A stretch of DNA of 64,000 bases from Bryobacterales bacterium (GTDB lineage Bacteria; Acidobacteriota; Terriglobia; Bryobacterales; Bryobacteraceae): contig PMOK01000037.1 in assembly GCA_003162425.1 (NCBI GenBank), forward strand, positions 32,668 to 96,667, given 5' to 3'. The notes below the pieces were generated by a model. The model searched no databases. It saw only the letters and a program-made list of their open reading frames with translations, and was not told the DNA's origin. The translations under genes and the position numbers were made by a program. Position 1 is the first letter of the stretch, and each line of letters begins with the position of its first letter. This document shows, piece after piece, positions 39,787 through 50,058 of this stretch.

Positions 39787-42197
39787 ACTTTCTCTTGCGC
39801 GATATCCGCCAAGCCATCCGAGGGTTGGCGAAGAATCCCGCGATCACTGCCGTGGCTGTACTGGCCTTGGCGCTCGGCATCGGTGTCAACACATCCAGTT
39901 TTACCGCGGTCAACTCCATGGTATTGCATCCGCTGGCTTTTCCCCACCAGGAACAGGTGATGACTCTCTGGGAAACCGTTCCCAAGCTGCGCGCCGAGCG
40001 CGACGCCGTGGCGCCAGCCAACTTTCTCGATTGGAAAGAGCAGAGCCACGCATTTGAGGAGTTGGCTGCCTATCGGCGATGGGACATCAATCTCACCGGT
40101 GTCGACGAGCCCGAGCGGATCCAAGGATATCTGGTGACGCCCAGTTTCTTCCGGGTATTGGGCTTGAAACCGATCTTGGGCCGTACCTTGGCCAATGACG
40201 AAGCGGAACCGGGCCATGACCAGGTTGTCGTGGTAAGCCGCGGCTTTTGGCAACGCCGATTAGCATCAGCGCCGGATGCGGCCGGAAAGAGCATCTCGCT
40301 CGGTGGACGCAGCTACACGATAGTCGGCGTAATGCCCGAGGATTTCGATTACCCGCTGGCAACCGATCTCTGGGCACCGCTCGCATTGTCCAACGAAGAG
40401 AGCAACCAGCGGGCGAATCGCAGCCTGTTAGTCCTGGGGCGTCTCAAGGCGGGAACTCCCGTGGCCCAAGCCGGTGTGGAGATGGAAACCATCGGACGGC
40501 GGCTGGAGCAGCGCTTTCCGCTGACCAACGAAGCCCGCAGCGTTCTAGTAACTCCACTGCTCGAACTTACCAACACTATCGCCAGCAGGTTTGTCATGAT
40601 CCTGTTGAGCGCCGCTATTTTCGTATTGCTTCTCGCCTGCGCCAACGTCGCCAACTTGCAACTCACGCGTGCCGTTAGCCGGCAGAAAGAAATCGCGATC
40701 CGCGCGGTTCTCGGAGCCAGCCGGATCCAGATCGCACGCCAGCTCCTGGTGGAGACCGTCGTCATGGCCTTGCTGGCGGGATTGCTGGGATTGGTCCTCG
40801 CACAGTGGAACGTCATGTGGACCAGAAACAGTTTTCCGCCGTCGGTGTTCCGTTGGATGGCGGGCCTGAAGAATCTGCATATCGATGCCAACGTTCTGCT
40901 GTTCACGTTCCTGGCATCGCTCGCCGCGGGAATCTTGTGCGGGATTCCGGCACTCTGGCAACTCTTGCGCCGCGCCAACGCCCTAAACGTGAATGAAGTC
41001 CTCAAAGAGGGAGGCCGAAGCAATACTGCGGGGCTCTCCCGCGGACGGCTGCAAGGCGCATTGGTCGTCTCCGAAGTGGCGCTCGCGCTGATTCTTCTGG
41101 TGGGCGCTGGACTCATGGTCCGCAGCTTCCAACGCATGCTCACTATCAACGCGGGATTCAATCCCAACAATCTCTTGACCGCCGACATTTCGCTTCCTAA
41201 GCTGAAGTACAGCGAGGACTCGCAGGTGGTGGCCTTCTACCAGCAGTTACTCCAAGGGTTGGAGACTCTTCCGGAAGCGAAGTTCCCTGGCGCCGGGGCC
41301 AATTGGGGCGCCCCGGAGCGGTTCGCAATCGACGGCCAAGCCGATCCCAGGCCAGGCGAACCACGTCCCGACATTCGCCCCATCAACAATCACTATCTTG
41401 AGGCCATGGAAATTCCGGTGTTGCGCGGGCGTTCGATTTCCGCTAGCGATGGCGCAACAGCTCCCAGAGTTATCGTACTCAGCGAGACCATTGCCCGCCA
41501 TTACTGGCCCGATTCGAATCCGATCGGCAGCCGTATCCGGCTCGGGGATTCAAAGTCCCCTTGGCTGACGGTGGTTGGCGTTTCGGGCGATGTCAGACAA
41601 TGGTTCACCGGAGAGCCGATGCCTGCCGCCTACGTCTCTTATCTCCAGTCGCCCAGCCGGCGTATGAGCCTGCGCGTACGAACTGTGGCGGATCCCATGT
41701 CGGCGGCCGCGGGCGTGCGGGCCAAACTCCGCGCAGTGGATCGCAACCAGCCCGTGTACGATGTCAAGAGCATGGACCAACTCCTTTCGGAGGAAACTTC
41801 GGGAGTGCGGGTATCGGCTTCCACCATGAGCATGTACGCGGTGATCGCTCTGCTGCTTGCGGCCACCGGGATCTATGCCGTGATCTCCTACTCGGTGGTG
41901 CAGCGCACGCATGAAGTCGGCGTGCGGATGGCGCTGGGCGCTGGGCGCCACGATGTGTTGCGGATGATGCTGGGGCGATCGATAAAATTGGCGGGCATCG
42001 GACTAGCTATCGGTGTGCCCGCGGCCGTGGCACTGACGCTCGTGATGTCAAGCGTGCTCTACAACGTAGTTGCACTGGAATGGACCATGTTCGTCGCTTT
42101 CACCGCCGTGCTGGGCCTGTCCGCGATGCTGGCAGGCTATGTTCCCGCGCGCCGTGCGTCCAAGGTCGACCCGATGGTGGCGTTGCGGCACGAGTAG
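39783..42197 (+). CDS. MacB/FtsX-type ABC permease (acidobacterial orphan permease type)
   Basis: FLLRDIRQAIRGLAKNPAITAVAVLALALGIGVNTSSFTAVN; C-term FtsX domain PARRASKVDPMVALRHE; no adjacent ATPase. Confidence 0.92.
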   Translation: MNFLLRDIRQAIRGLAKNPAITAVAVLALALGIGVNTSSFTAVNSMVLHPLAFPHQEQVMTLWETVPKLRAERDAVAPANFLDWKEQSHAFEELAAYRRWDINLTGVDEPERIQGYLVTPSFFRVLGLKPILGRTLANDEAEPGHDQVVVVSRGFWQRRLASAPDAAGKSISLGGRSYTIVGVMPEDFDYPLATDLWAPLALSNEESNQRANRSLLVLGRLKAGTPVAQAGVEMETIGRRLEQRFPLTNEARSVLVTPLLELTNTIASRFVMILLSAAIFVLLLACANVANLQLTRAVSRQKEIAIRAVLGASRIQIARQLLVETVVMALLAGLLGLVLAQWNVMWTRNSFPPSVFRWMAGLKNLHIDANVLLFTFLASLAAGILCGIPALWQLLRRANALNVNEVLKEGGRSNTAGLSRGRLQGALVVSEVALALILLVGAGLMVRSFQRMLTINAGFNPNNLLTADISLPKLKYSEDSQVVAFYQQLLQGLETLPEAKFPGAGANWGAPERFAIDGQADPRPGEPRPDIRPINNHYLEAMEIPVLRGRSISASDGATAPRVIVLSETIARHYWPDSNPIGSRIRLGDSKSPWLTVVGVSGDVRQWFTGEPMPAAYVSYLQSPSRRMSLRVRTVADPMSAAAGVRAKLRAVDRNQPVYDVKSMDQLLSEETSGVRVSASTMSMYAVIALLLAATGIYAVISYSVVQRTHEVGVRMALGAGRHDVLRMMLGRSIKLAGIGLAIGVPAAVALTLVMSSVLYNVVALEWTMFVAFTAVLGLSAMLAGYVPARRASKVDPMVALRHE

Positions 42198-42496
42198 CAA
42201 TTCCCCAGTGTTACCGAACCGCGACCGTGAGGAAGTCGGTGCCTTCGCCAATTCTTTCACGGCTCCTCACCTCACGATCGCGGTTTCCTAACAACTCACG
42301 TGTATAGCCTCGCGCGTCAGCAAGGGGACCAATCAAGCGGTCAGAGACCTAGGGCTGTTCCAAGAACCGCAGTACGCTCGTACTGCTGCCCGCGGCAAAC
42401 GATTCTTCGCCATCGCGCCGTGCTTGGAGATTGGCGACGAAAAATCTAAACTTCCACGTCTCAGGCGCGATAAGACTATGAGAGGGGAAGGACCTA

Positions 42497-43516
42497 TTGA
42501 TATCCATCCGCAAGACCGCTAATGAACTGGAGCGCCTGGAGGAATTTGGCCAGTCGGCGCTTACCTGTTACTCGCAAGCCATCGGCTCAATCGACCGCTA
42601 CGCGATCGAGTTCAATGCCGAGCAAGTGGCTCACTTCCGGGCGCAACTACAGGTCCTGATACAACAGTTGCGTGGCGCCGGCAGCACGGAGCAACTGAAA
42701 AGCGTCCAAGCGTCATTCGATACTGAGCTAAAGGAATTTCAGCGCCGGCTCCGTGACCACCTGGAGCGGCTCCGCCGGGAAGTGGCGGGGGCCACCGCGG
42801 CCGTGGAAACATTTACAAGTTCTTTCACTCAGAGCGGTTCGGACCTGGAAGTAGGCGTGAAGCGGCAGTTGCAGCACCTGAACAAAGTCGCGGCTAGCGA
42901 CGATATCAAGGAGATCCGCGGCGGTATCCAAACTGCCACGGCAAAAATAACCGCCGACATTGAGCAAATGCGCTCGTGTAATCAGGTGGCCATCGTGCAG
43001 TTGAAGGATGAGATCCGTCTGCTGCATCAGGAGATCCAGGGGATGCAGCGATCCCAGCGGCCGCCTAACGAAGAGCAGGCTCCCGCCCGGCAGCATCTCA
43101 ACAGCCGCATGGAGGAGTTGGCGCGGCGGGGCAAGCCCTTTTCGGTGCTGCTAGCCGTTGTCAAGAACCTGGAGGGGCTTCTGAATTGCCATTCCCCGAA
43201 AGTCCTGGAGAGTGGGCTCAATACTTTCAAGGTGCGCCTTGAAAACAAGCTGCCTGGGACTGCGACCGTCGGACGTTGGAATAAAGACCAGTTCGCGGCC
43301 GTCCTTGACATCGAACGGACGCTGGCCATCGCGACGTCGCGCGACGTCATGCAGACGCTTTCCAAACCCATTGTCGAAGAGGCGGACGGCACTCTGCACA
43401 CTCTGAACTTCGAAGTAGCCACGGGCGTCGTCGACTTCAAGACCGGCGCCGATCCTCGTGAGTTCCAGACCAAGATCACGCAACTCCTGGGCGCTCTGGC
43501 AGGCCGGACCGAGTGA
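42497..43516 (+). CDS. Coiled-coil protein with degenerate GGDEF-like domain
   Basis: N-terminal helical region; C-term RMEELARRGKPFSVLLAVVKNLEGL...GRWNKDQFAAVL in place of GGDEF. Confidence 0.65.
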   Translation: MISIRKTANELERLEEFGQSALTCYSQAIGSIDRYAIEFNAEQVAHFRAQLQVLIQQLRGAGSTEQLKSVQASFDTELKEFQRRLRDHLERLRREVAGATAAVETFTSSFTQSGSDLEVGVKRQLQHLNKVAASDDIKEIRGGIQTATAKITADIEQMRSCNQVAIVQLKDEIRLLHQEIQGMQRSQRPPNEEQAPARQHLNSRMEELARRGKPFSVLLAVVKNLEGLLNCHSPKVLESGLNTFKVRLENKLPGTATVGRWNKDQFAAVLDIERTLAIATSRDVMQTLSKPIVEEADGTLHTLNFEVATGVVDFKTGADPREFQTKITQLLGALAGRTE

Positions 43517-43538
43517 AGAGCTGTTCTCTCCGCTCTAT

Positions 43539-45440
43539 TCAGTTCCGCATCTTCTTCTGACTCGCTTCCGCTTGAGCCTTCTGCCAGATGGCCATCATGT
43601 CGTCCAACGTCTTCTGTATCCGCTCCGGATGGCGAATCACTTCCAGGAACATCACTCGCATCTCCAGCGGCGCGTGGAGGAACAGGTGGCGCTCGGACAC
43701 GGGCGGGGGGCCTCCCTGAGTGCCCGCCGCCGGGATCGGAGACGGAAGGCGAATCGCGTACATGCCGCCGCGTGCCAGCGATTGATGCGGATACCGCATG
43801 ATCCACGCGCAATTATGACCATCCAGAATCATGTTCGCCGAGAGAAACACCCAGTGGCCACCATCAGAATCCGCGGGCGCCTGGCAATCCCACAATCGCG
43901 AATGCGGGACGAACACCGTGGCGTCGGATAACCCATAGTTGTCCAGCGGCACATCCGCCAACCCGTGCTCGCGTGCGAACTGCTCCACTTCTGGGAGCGC
44001 CTGGTCCCAATCGACATTCGAATCGCTCATCAGCCAGTAGAGCGGTTGATTCAAACCGAACGGACTGACGTACGGGAAGTAGTAGGGGTACAGCCGAACC
44101 GCGGTGATCAAGCAACTGGCAACCATCACGGTGGTGGCGGCGATCGCGGCCCATCTCATGCCACGTGTGGATCGCTCGATGAGCCGCGCGAGAGGCGCCA
44201 GTAACAGCGTCAGCAGAACCAACGGAACGGTGAAGTGCCGGATGCTGATGTCCATGGTCCCAATCAAGCACACGGCGACGAAAACCAGCAGTGTCACCCA
44301 AATCGCGCGCCAGTGCGAAGCCAACTCCGGCGGGACTACTCCCACTATCCGCGACTTCAGTCTGTCCCGGAGCGCCAGAGCCAGCGCCAACAACAACAGG
44401 CCGAGAAATCCCGGCGGCGATTTCAGAACCAGCAACACCGGAAAATAGAACCACACGCCGTGCGGATACGCATGGCCCAGCAGGAACGTCGGCCGTGCGG
44501 ACGTGAGCAGCACCCAACCCAATCCGCGCAGGAACAGCCACGGTGGCATCAGCAGCCGGCCCGCAAAAGCAATGAGCGGACCGTGCGTGGCAAATCCGGG
44601 GATGTCTATTGGCTGATTCCACGAGAGGACGAAATACACCAGGTATACGACAGCGGCGGCGAGCAAAGTGCCTTTGCGCAGCGCGCGCCAGCGGAGCTTC
44701 CGCCATGCGCGTGCCGCTTGCTTCTCAGCGGGCTGATCCGCAACACCCCACCAGCGCGTCGTCAGTACGAAAATGACAATAGCGATGACCAGGATGCCCG
44801 AGGAAAACTTGGAGAGCAGCGCACCCGCAAGCGCCAGAGCGAACCAGCGAGTGTTGCGGCCGTCCGGAATCCGCCACAATTCGCCGAGGGTCCACAATGT
44901 CAGCAGCACGAACAACGCAATGGCCACATCCGTCAGCACCAGCGGACCGAAGGCCAGGAACGCCGGCATAGTCGTGTAAATGGCCAGCGAGAGCAGCCCT
45001 CCCCAATCCCCACCCAAACGGCGCCCCAGAACGAACAGAACCCAGCCCAGCAGCAACGTCAGCAGCAGCATCGGAAGACGCGCCCACAGCAGCGTCGTCC
45101 GTGGGTCGTTCCACCGGCCCAAAACCCAGTCACCGAACACCCACTGGCTTAGATAAGCAGGAAAGAAATTTTTTCCAATGGTCCACTGGACGCTGGAATA
45201 ATCCGCGCGTGTGCCCCGCATCGCAAGCCCGAGACCCGCCAACACCTTGGCCAGCGGCGGATGCTCATCATTAAACCGCAGATCCAGCTTCTGAACATAG
45301 CTCAACCCCGCGCCAATATGCGCGACTTCGTCGATCGTCGCGGATTCGCGCAGCGCGGCCCCGCCGGCCAACACGAACATCATCAGCAGCAAGGCTAACG
45401 CTAAGGCCCCAAACCGAATGTTCATGGGATCATCCTTCAA
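43539..45440 (-). CDS. GT39/ArnT-like membrane glycosyltransferase
   Basis: ESATIDEVAHIGAGLSYVQKLDLRFNDEHPPLAKVLAGLGL plus many TMs. Confidence 0.8.
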   Translation of the reverse strand: MKDDPMNIRFGALALALLLMMFVLAGGAALRESATIDEVAHIGAGLSYVQKLDLRFNDEHPPLAKVLAGLGLAMRGTRADYSSVQWTIGKNFFPAYLSQWVFGDWVLGRWNDPRTTLLWARLPMLLLTLLLGWVLFVLGRRLGGDWGGLLSLAIYTTMPAFLAFGPLVLTDVAIALFVLLTLWTLGELWRIPDGRNTRWFALALAGALLSKFSSGILVIAIVIFVLTTRWWGVADQPAEKQAARAWRKLRWRALRKGTLLAAAVVYLVYFVLSWNQPIDIPGFATHGPLIAFAGRLLMPPWLFLRGLGWVLLTSARPTFLLGHAYPHGVWFYFPVLLVLKSPPGFLGLLLLALALALRDRLKSRIVGVVPPELASHWRAIWVTLLVFVAVCLIGTMDISIRHFTVPLVLLTLLLAPLARLIERSTRGMRWAAIAATTVMVASCLITAVRLYPYYFPYVSPFGLNQPLYWLMSDSNVDWDQALPEVEQFAREHGLADVPLDNYGLSDATVFVPHSRLWDCQAPADSDGGHWVFLSANMILDGHNCAWIMRYPHQSLARGGMYAIRLPSPIPAAGTQGGPPPVSERHLFLHAPLEMRVMFLEVIRHPERIQKTLDDMMAIWQKAQAEASQKKMRN

Positions 45441-45514
45441 CAGCTATACGCGACCGAGCCTTTGCCGCGTTCGAACAAAAAGTGGCTTACCTAGCACGAA
45501 CCCATTACTATCGA

Positions 45515-45584
45515 GCTTCTTCTCCCGTCTCATGGGACCATAGAAGTGTAGTCTGCTCATTTAGGCAGACTTTGCATCGTCCGG
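45515..45584. repeat. 70-bp intergenic repeat, copy 1
   Basis: 65 of 70 positions identical to 49704-49773. Confidence 0.9.
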
Positions 45585-45822
45585 CTCGGGACGAGGCAGG
45601 AAGGCCGCCATCGGAGCACTGATCGGATTTGGAGGAGGCTTCGCCATCGGCGCAGGTGCTACGGGGGGCTGTCACCAGGGCCAGTTTGGTCCCTGCATCT
45701 CGCGCGGACTCGGGGGCGCGATAGTCGGAGGCGCAGGCGCGCTGGTCGGCGCCGGAATCGGCGCGCTCCTTCCAGCGCGCGGAATGGAACTTATTTATTC
45801 AGTCAAGTGAGAATGGGAAACC

Positions 45823-46130
45823 CTAGCGCATTGCCACAGTGGCGCCCGCCCCGTAATTCCCGACGCCCACACCAAGCGTAGCCGATCCCGACTTCGCATC
45901 ACCCGGGATTCTCACGTTCACTTGCACAACTCCTGCAATCAACCCGGCCACCGTTTGACCATCGATTCCCATCTGCGGGCTCTGACTAAGTGAGTTGTTG
46001 TCGGCCTGCAGCTTGGTGTGCCCTTCTTGAATGGTGTCCAGGCTGCGCATCTCACCGGCCTGTGCTTAAGCCCTTGGCGGCCGAGCTTGCCGGCGTTCCG
46101 AGGCAACTCCAGCGCTCCGGTAGCGGAGAA
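45823..46130 (-). pseudogene. Chimeric remnant: chemoreceptor fragment joined to a TIG-like C-terminus
   Basis: RSLDTIQEGHTKLQADNNSLSQSPQMGIDGQTV resembles [33 protein letters not shown] of the 48045-49553 MCP; tail VAGLIAGVVQVNVRIPGDAKSG is TIGR03437-like. Confidence 0.6.
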
Positions 46131-46143
46131 CATTCTTGGTAAT

Positions 46144-47874
46144 TCAGCCCTTGTGCGCAGCCGCACCGCTGACGATCCCATCCAGTTCACAAGCGATGGA
46201 CCTCAGCGTCTCCGCTTGCGCGGCGATCTCCTGGCTTGCCGATGCGCTCTCTTCGGCACTGGCCGCCGACCTCTGTGTAACCGTTTCGATTTCAGAAATA
46301 GCCTTCGAGATTAGATCGATGCCGCGGACTTGCTCAACGCCAGAGGCGCTCAACTCTTCCACCAGGTTTACTACCCGCCCCGCGAGCTGGCCGTTCTCGG
46401 CCATTGCGTTTGCGCATTTGGTTACCGTTGCATCTCCGTTGGCCGTCCTGTCAATGGATTCCTGGATGAGGTTGGCCGTGTCCCTGGCCGCCTCGGCGCT
46501 ACGATGCGCCAGCGTACGGACTTCGTCGGCAACCACAGCAAATCCCATACCGGCTTCACCGGCACGGGCCGCTTCCACAGCGGCGTTCAAAGCCAGGATG
46601 TTGGTCTGAAATGCGATACCATCGATGACTTTAATGATTTTCGAGACTTTTTGGGCCGATTCCCGGGAGTCATTCATCCATCGAACGAGTTCAGTCATAC
46701 AAACGTCCATCACCTGAAAGCTGCCGCCGGCTTTCTTCATGACGTCCCGCAGCGTAGTGGTTCGATCCTGATTTTGCTGCGTTGCTGCCGAGACCTGCTG
46801 CGCGGACGCGGAGGTTTCCTCGGCGGAGGCGGCTTGTTGAGAAGATCCTTGTGCCAGAGACTGGCTGGTGGCCGCGATCTGGCGGGTAGCATCTGTAAAC
46901 TGTGTGGTGCTATCCCCTAATTGAGCCACGATCCCGCCAATTCGTCGCGAAGCTGCTCCTGCGATGCGCCATATCGCGCCACAGCTTGCTGCAAGCGCTA
47001 CCAGGCCGAAGACCACCAAGAACATGTCGATCCTGTGCGCCTCAATCATCAACTCGGCCTCTGGAACTACCGCGGCGACGGTCCAGGGCTTAACGTGGGC
47101 CCGTTGAAAATGTGCCACCCTAAATCCATCATTCCGCTCGTACCTTACCATGCCCTTATCCCGGCCCAGCATCGCGCGGCCACTGCTATTGCCGACGTTG
47201 TCGTTGAGAATCAGCTTGCTGTCAGGATGGGCAAGCATCGTGCCGGACGAATCGAACATCATGAGGTATCCGGAGTTTGCGATCCGGTAGTTCTTTAGGG
47301 ATGCGTCGGAGAAGAAGGATAGCTCGATCGGCGTACCTAGCAGCCCCACCATCTTTTCCCCCGCCAGAATCGGCGTGGTCATGAGGACCACCGGCCGTCC
47401 GGTGGCTGGTGATTTCATCACTTCACTAATCCAAGTCTCTTTTTGCCGTCCGTGCTCCACGTTAGGCCGGAAACCATCAATGGACGTCAGTTCGATTCCC
47501 ACGGACTTGCGGCCGATCGAATCGGCGAACAGTTTCCCATTGGCATCGGCCAGGAACACATTTTCATAGAACGGCGACCGCTTTTGAATGCCCACCAGCA
47601 TTTGCTCCGCTTCCGCGACTCTTTCATTGCGGCATGCCGTGCCAAAGATTTCGAGGCTGCTGAGATTGACTGCATCCCGCTCCCGGCTGCTCAACCAGGT
47701 GTCCAGTTCCACGGCGGTCTTATCGACGACACGTTCCATTTCGTCGTTCGCCTGCCGTTGGACGGCGCGAGAGGTCATGACGGCAACTCCCACAATCAGA
47801 GCCGCAAAAGTGAGAACCAGCACCAGGCAAGTCCAGGCCACGAGCTTGCCACGCAAACCAAGTCGAAGAGTCAT
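46144..47874 (-). CDS. Methyl-accepting chemotaxis protein (Cache-type sensor)
   Basis: Extracellular sensor between two TMs; signalling hairpin [36 protein letters not shown]. Confidence 0.93.
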   Translation of the reverse strand: MTLRLGLRGKLVAWTCLVLVLTFAALIVGVAVMTSRAVQRQANDEMERVVDKTAVELDTWLSSRERDAVNLSSLEIFGTACRNERVAEAEQMLVGIQKRSPFYENVFLADANGKLFADSIGRKSVGIELTSIDGFRPNVEHGRQKETWISEVMKSPATGRPVVLMTTPILAGEKMVGLLGTPIELSFFSDASLKNYRIANSGYLMMFDSSGTMLAHPDSKLILNDNVGNSSGRAMLGRDKGMVRYERNDGFRVAHFQRAHVKPWTVAAVVPEAELMIEAHRIDMFLVVFGLVALAASCGAIWRIAGAASRRIGGIVAQLGDSTTQFTDATRQIAATSQSLAQGSSQQAASAEETSASAQQVSAATQQNQDRTTTLRDVMKKAGGSFQVMDVCMTELVRWMNDSRESAQKVSKIIKVIDGIAFQTNILALNAAVEAARAGEAGMGFAVVADEVRTLAHRSAEAARDTANLIQESIDRTANGDATVTKCANAMAENGQLAGRVVNLVEELSASGVEQVRGIDLISKAISEIETVTQRSAASAEESASASQEIAAQAETLRSIACELDGIVSGAAAHKG

Positions 47875-48044
47875 ATGAATCTCTTCGGCCGCAAGGGTTC
47901 AGATTTGAAGCGATAGTATTGCGCCGGCGGCTCCCGATCAGAGCGGGCAGCGGTCTGTCCCGGTTACATCTACCGCCGCCTTCGTGGCAGACGTCGTACG
48001 GCGAGATCCAACATCCCGAAGCAGTGCTTGCAGCGTAGATCCGG

Positions 48045-49553
48045 CTAGCGTGTTCTCACCACAGCGGCTTCCTGGCCAGCGCCACCCACCAGCGCTTGAA
48101 GCTCCAACACAATTTGGCCGAGCGCCTGGGCCTGCGCCGATAGTTCTTCGCTTGCGGACGCGCTTTCCTCCGCACCGGACGCCGTGCTTTGTGCGACGTC
48201 GCCCAGCTGATGAACCGCTTGTGATATTTGCCGGATGCACTGCCTCTGTTCATCGCTGTACTTTGAAACCCGATCGGACACCGTTTGAACATCGATTCGT
48301 ATTTGCGCGCTTTGCCCCAGCGAGTTGTTGACGGCCTGCAGCTTGAGATTCCCTTCTTGAGCGGTAGCCACGCTGCGTGTAACAAGTTCTGTTGTAGCTG
48401 CTGCCGCCTCGGCGCACCGGCGTGCCAGACTGCGCACTTCATCCGCGACAACGGCGAAACCGGCGCCCGATTCACCTGCGCGTGCCGCCTCCACCGCCGC
48501 GTTCAAGGCAAGGATGTTGGTCTGGAACGAAATATCGTCGATAACTTTCAGAATTTTGGATATCTCCTGGCTCGAGGAGTTGATGGCATCCATCGTCTCG
48601 CCGAGCTGTTGGGCAGCTGCTCTGCCGCTTTTGCCGATCTCTTGGGCCCGAACCATGAGTTTGGAACAATCGTGCGCGGATTCTGTATTTTGTTCCGTCA
48701 TCGCGGCGATCTCTTCAGCGGAAGCAGAAGTCTCCTCGATCGAGGCAGCCTCTTCGGAAGCTCCCCGCGCCAGCGACTGGCTGCAGGAGGCCACTTGCGC
48801 CGCGGCCGCGGAGATCTGGCTGGCCCCTTCGGCCAGTTGCGAGGTGGCGTGTCGAAGTTGTTTGCTCATACCGTTGATCACCTTGAGGATGACAATTCCA
48901 ATCAGCACTGAAACCAATGCCAGCGACCACGCCGTCCATCTTGCCCGCGAGATTTCTTGGTCACCTTTCTGGGCTGAGGCTTCCAGATGCTCCTGCTGCC
49001 TATCCCTCATCTCGGTCGCGCTCTTCTGCAGGACGTCTATCGTTGAGACAGCCGCCCCACTGAGGATCATGGCCGCCTCCTTCGTCTTGCCCGCAGCACA
49101 CAGATCTTTAATCGCTCGGCTCAGTTGGGAGAGCTTGCGCAGTTGCGCCCCGAACGCCGCCGCCAGTTCGCGTCCCCGCGCTGTGGTGTTGAGCGGCGTA
49201 ACCTCCCGCGCATCCTTGAACATTGTGGCTATTTGAGCGTCCAGAGACTCGACATTCTGTTGCACGCCCGCGCTATCGCCCATCAGCGTGAACAGGATTA
49301 TGCCGCGCATATTCGCCTGAGCCATGTTCACCTCTGTCATCATTTCGCCGTAAAGGTAAAGCTTCCTGCCAGTCAGTTTTTCGGCCGCATCCAATTCCGA
49401 CCCCAATCGCCCGATGGAAACCAGGCAAGAGACCGCCATTGCCAGCAGCCTCAACAGCATCGCGCCGGAGCCGATGAACAGCTTCTTTCCGATTGTCATC
49501 CGCACAGCTTCCCCCCAGGGTCCGGATGTAACGATGGCCCCTACAAGTCTCAT
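48045..49553 (-). CDS. Methyl-accepting chemotaxis protein (four-helix-bundle-type sensor)
   Basis: [46 protein letters not shown]. Confidence 0.93.
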   Translation of the reverse strand: MRLVGAIVTSGPWGEAVRMTIGKKLFIGSGAMLLRLLAMAVSCLVSIGRLGSELDAAEKLTGRKLYLYGEMMTEVNMAQANMRGIILFTLMGDSAGVQQNVESLDAQIATMFKDAREVTPLNTTARGRELAAAFGAQLRKLSQLSRAIKDLCAAGKTKEAAMILSGAAVSTIDVLQKSATEMRDRQQEHLEASAQKGDQEISRARWTAWSLALVSVLIGIVILKVINGMSKQLRHATSQLAEGASQISAAAAQVASCSQSLARGASEEAASIEETSASAEEIAAMTEQNTESAHDCSKLMVRAQEIGKSGRAAAQQLGETMDAINSSSQEISKILKVIDDISFQTNILALNAAVEAARAGESGAGFAVVADEVRSLARRCAEAAAATTELVTRSVATAQEGNLKLQAVNNSLGQSAQIRIDVQTVSDRVSKYSDEQRQCIRQISQAVHQLGDVAQSTASGAEESASASEELSAQAQALGQIVLELQALVGGAGQEAAVVRTR

Positions 49554-49589
49554 CGGCCAAGAGGCAGCGGCTAAGATGCGTAAAACGCA

Positions 49590-49697
49590 CTGCCTCCTGC
49601 TTCCTGCCTTTTACTTTCTGCTTTCTGCTTTCTGCCTCCTGCCTCCTGCCTCCTGCCGCCTGCTTCCTGCCGCCTGCCTCCTGCCTCCTGCCTCCTG
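49590..49697. repeat. Heptanucleotide tandem repeat tract (consensus CTGCCTC and variants)
   Basis: Direct reading: cctgcctcctgcctcctgccgcctgcttcctgccgcctgcctcctgcctcctg. Confidence 0.9.
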
Positions 49698-49703
49698 AAA
49701 CTT

Positions 49704-49773
49704 GCTTCTTCTCCCGTCTCATGGGACCATAGAAGTGTAGCCTGCTGACTTACGCAGACTTCGCATCGTCCGG
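49704..49773. repeat. 70-bp intergenic repeat, copy 2
   Basis: 65 of 70 positions identical to 45515-45584. Confidence 0.9.
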
Positions 49774-49839
49774 TTCAACCTCTTCTGTCCGATCTTGCCC
49801 CGATACGCTGCTTCGCCAATTTAGAATTAGAGGATACAT

Positions 49840-50058
49840 TTGCCAAAAGAAGACAACATCGAAGTAATGGGAAAAGTCGTCGAAAAATTCAAGGCTGGAA
49901 TGTTTTCAGTCGAACTCGACGCCGGGAAAACAGTGCTGGCTGCTATGGCGGGAAGGCTGCGGCGCAATCGCATCAAAATCATGAACGGTGATCGCGTAAC
50001 GCTGGAACTCTCGCCCTACGACCTGACACGAGGCCGAATCACTTATCGCCACAAGTGA
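49840..50058 (+). CDS. infA: Translation initiation factor IF-1
   Basis: [75 protein letters not shown] start. Confidence 0.93.
   Translation: MPKEDNIEVMGKVVEKFKAGMFSVELDAGKTVLAAMAGRLRRNRIKIMNGDRVTLELSPYDLTRGRITYRHK

Noticed and set aside
39783-42197. Complete MacAB-type efflux pump
   Set aside because: Only the permease is present; no adjacent ATPase or adaptor gene
45515-45584. c-di-GMP (GEMM) riboswitch
   Set aside because: GATGCAAAGTC faintly recalls GEMM, but the GNRA-loop P2 helix and receptor are not present; class left open
49590-49697. CRISPR array
   Set aside because: The repeats are contiguous 7-mers without spacers
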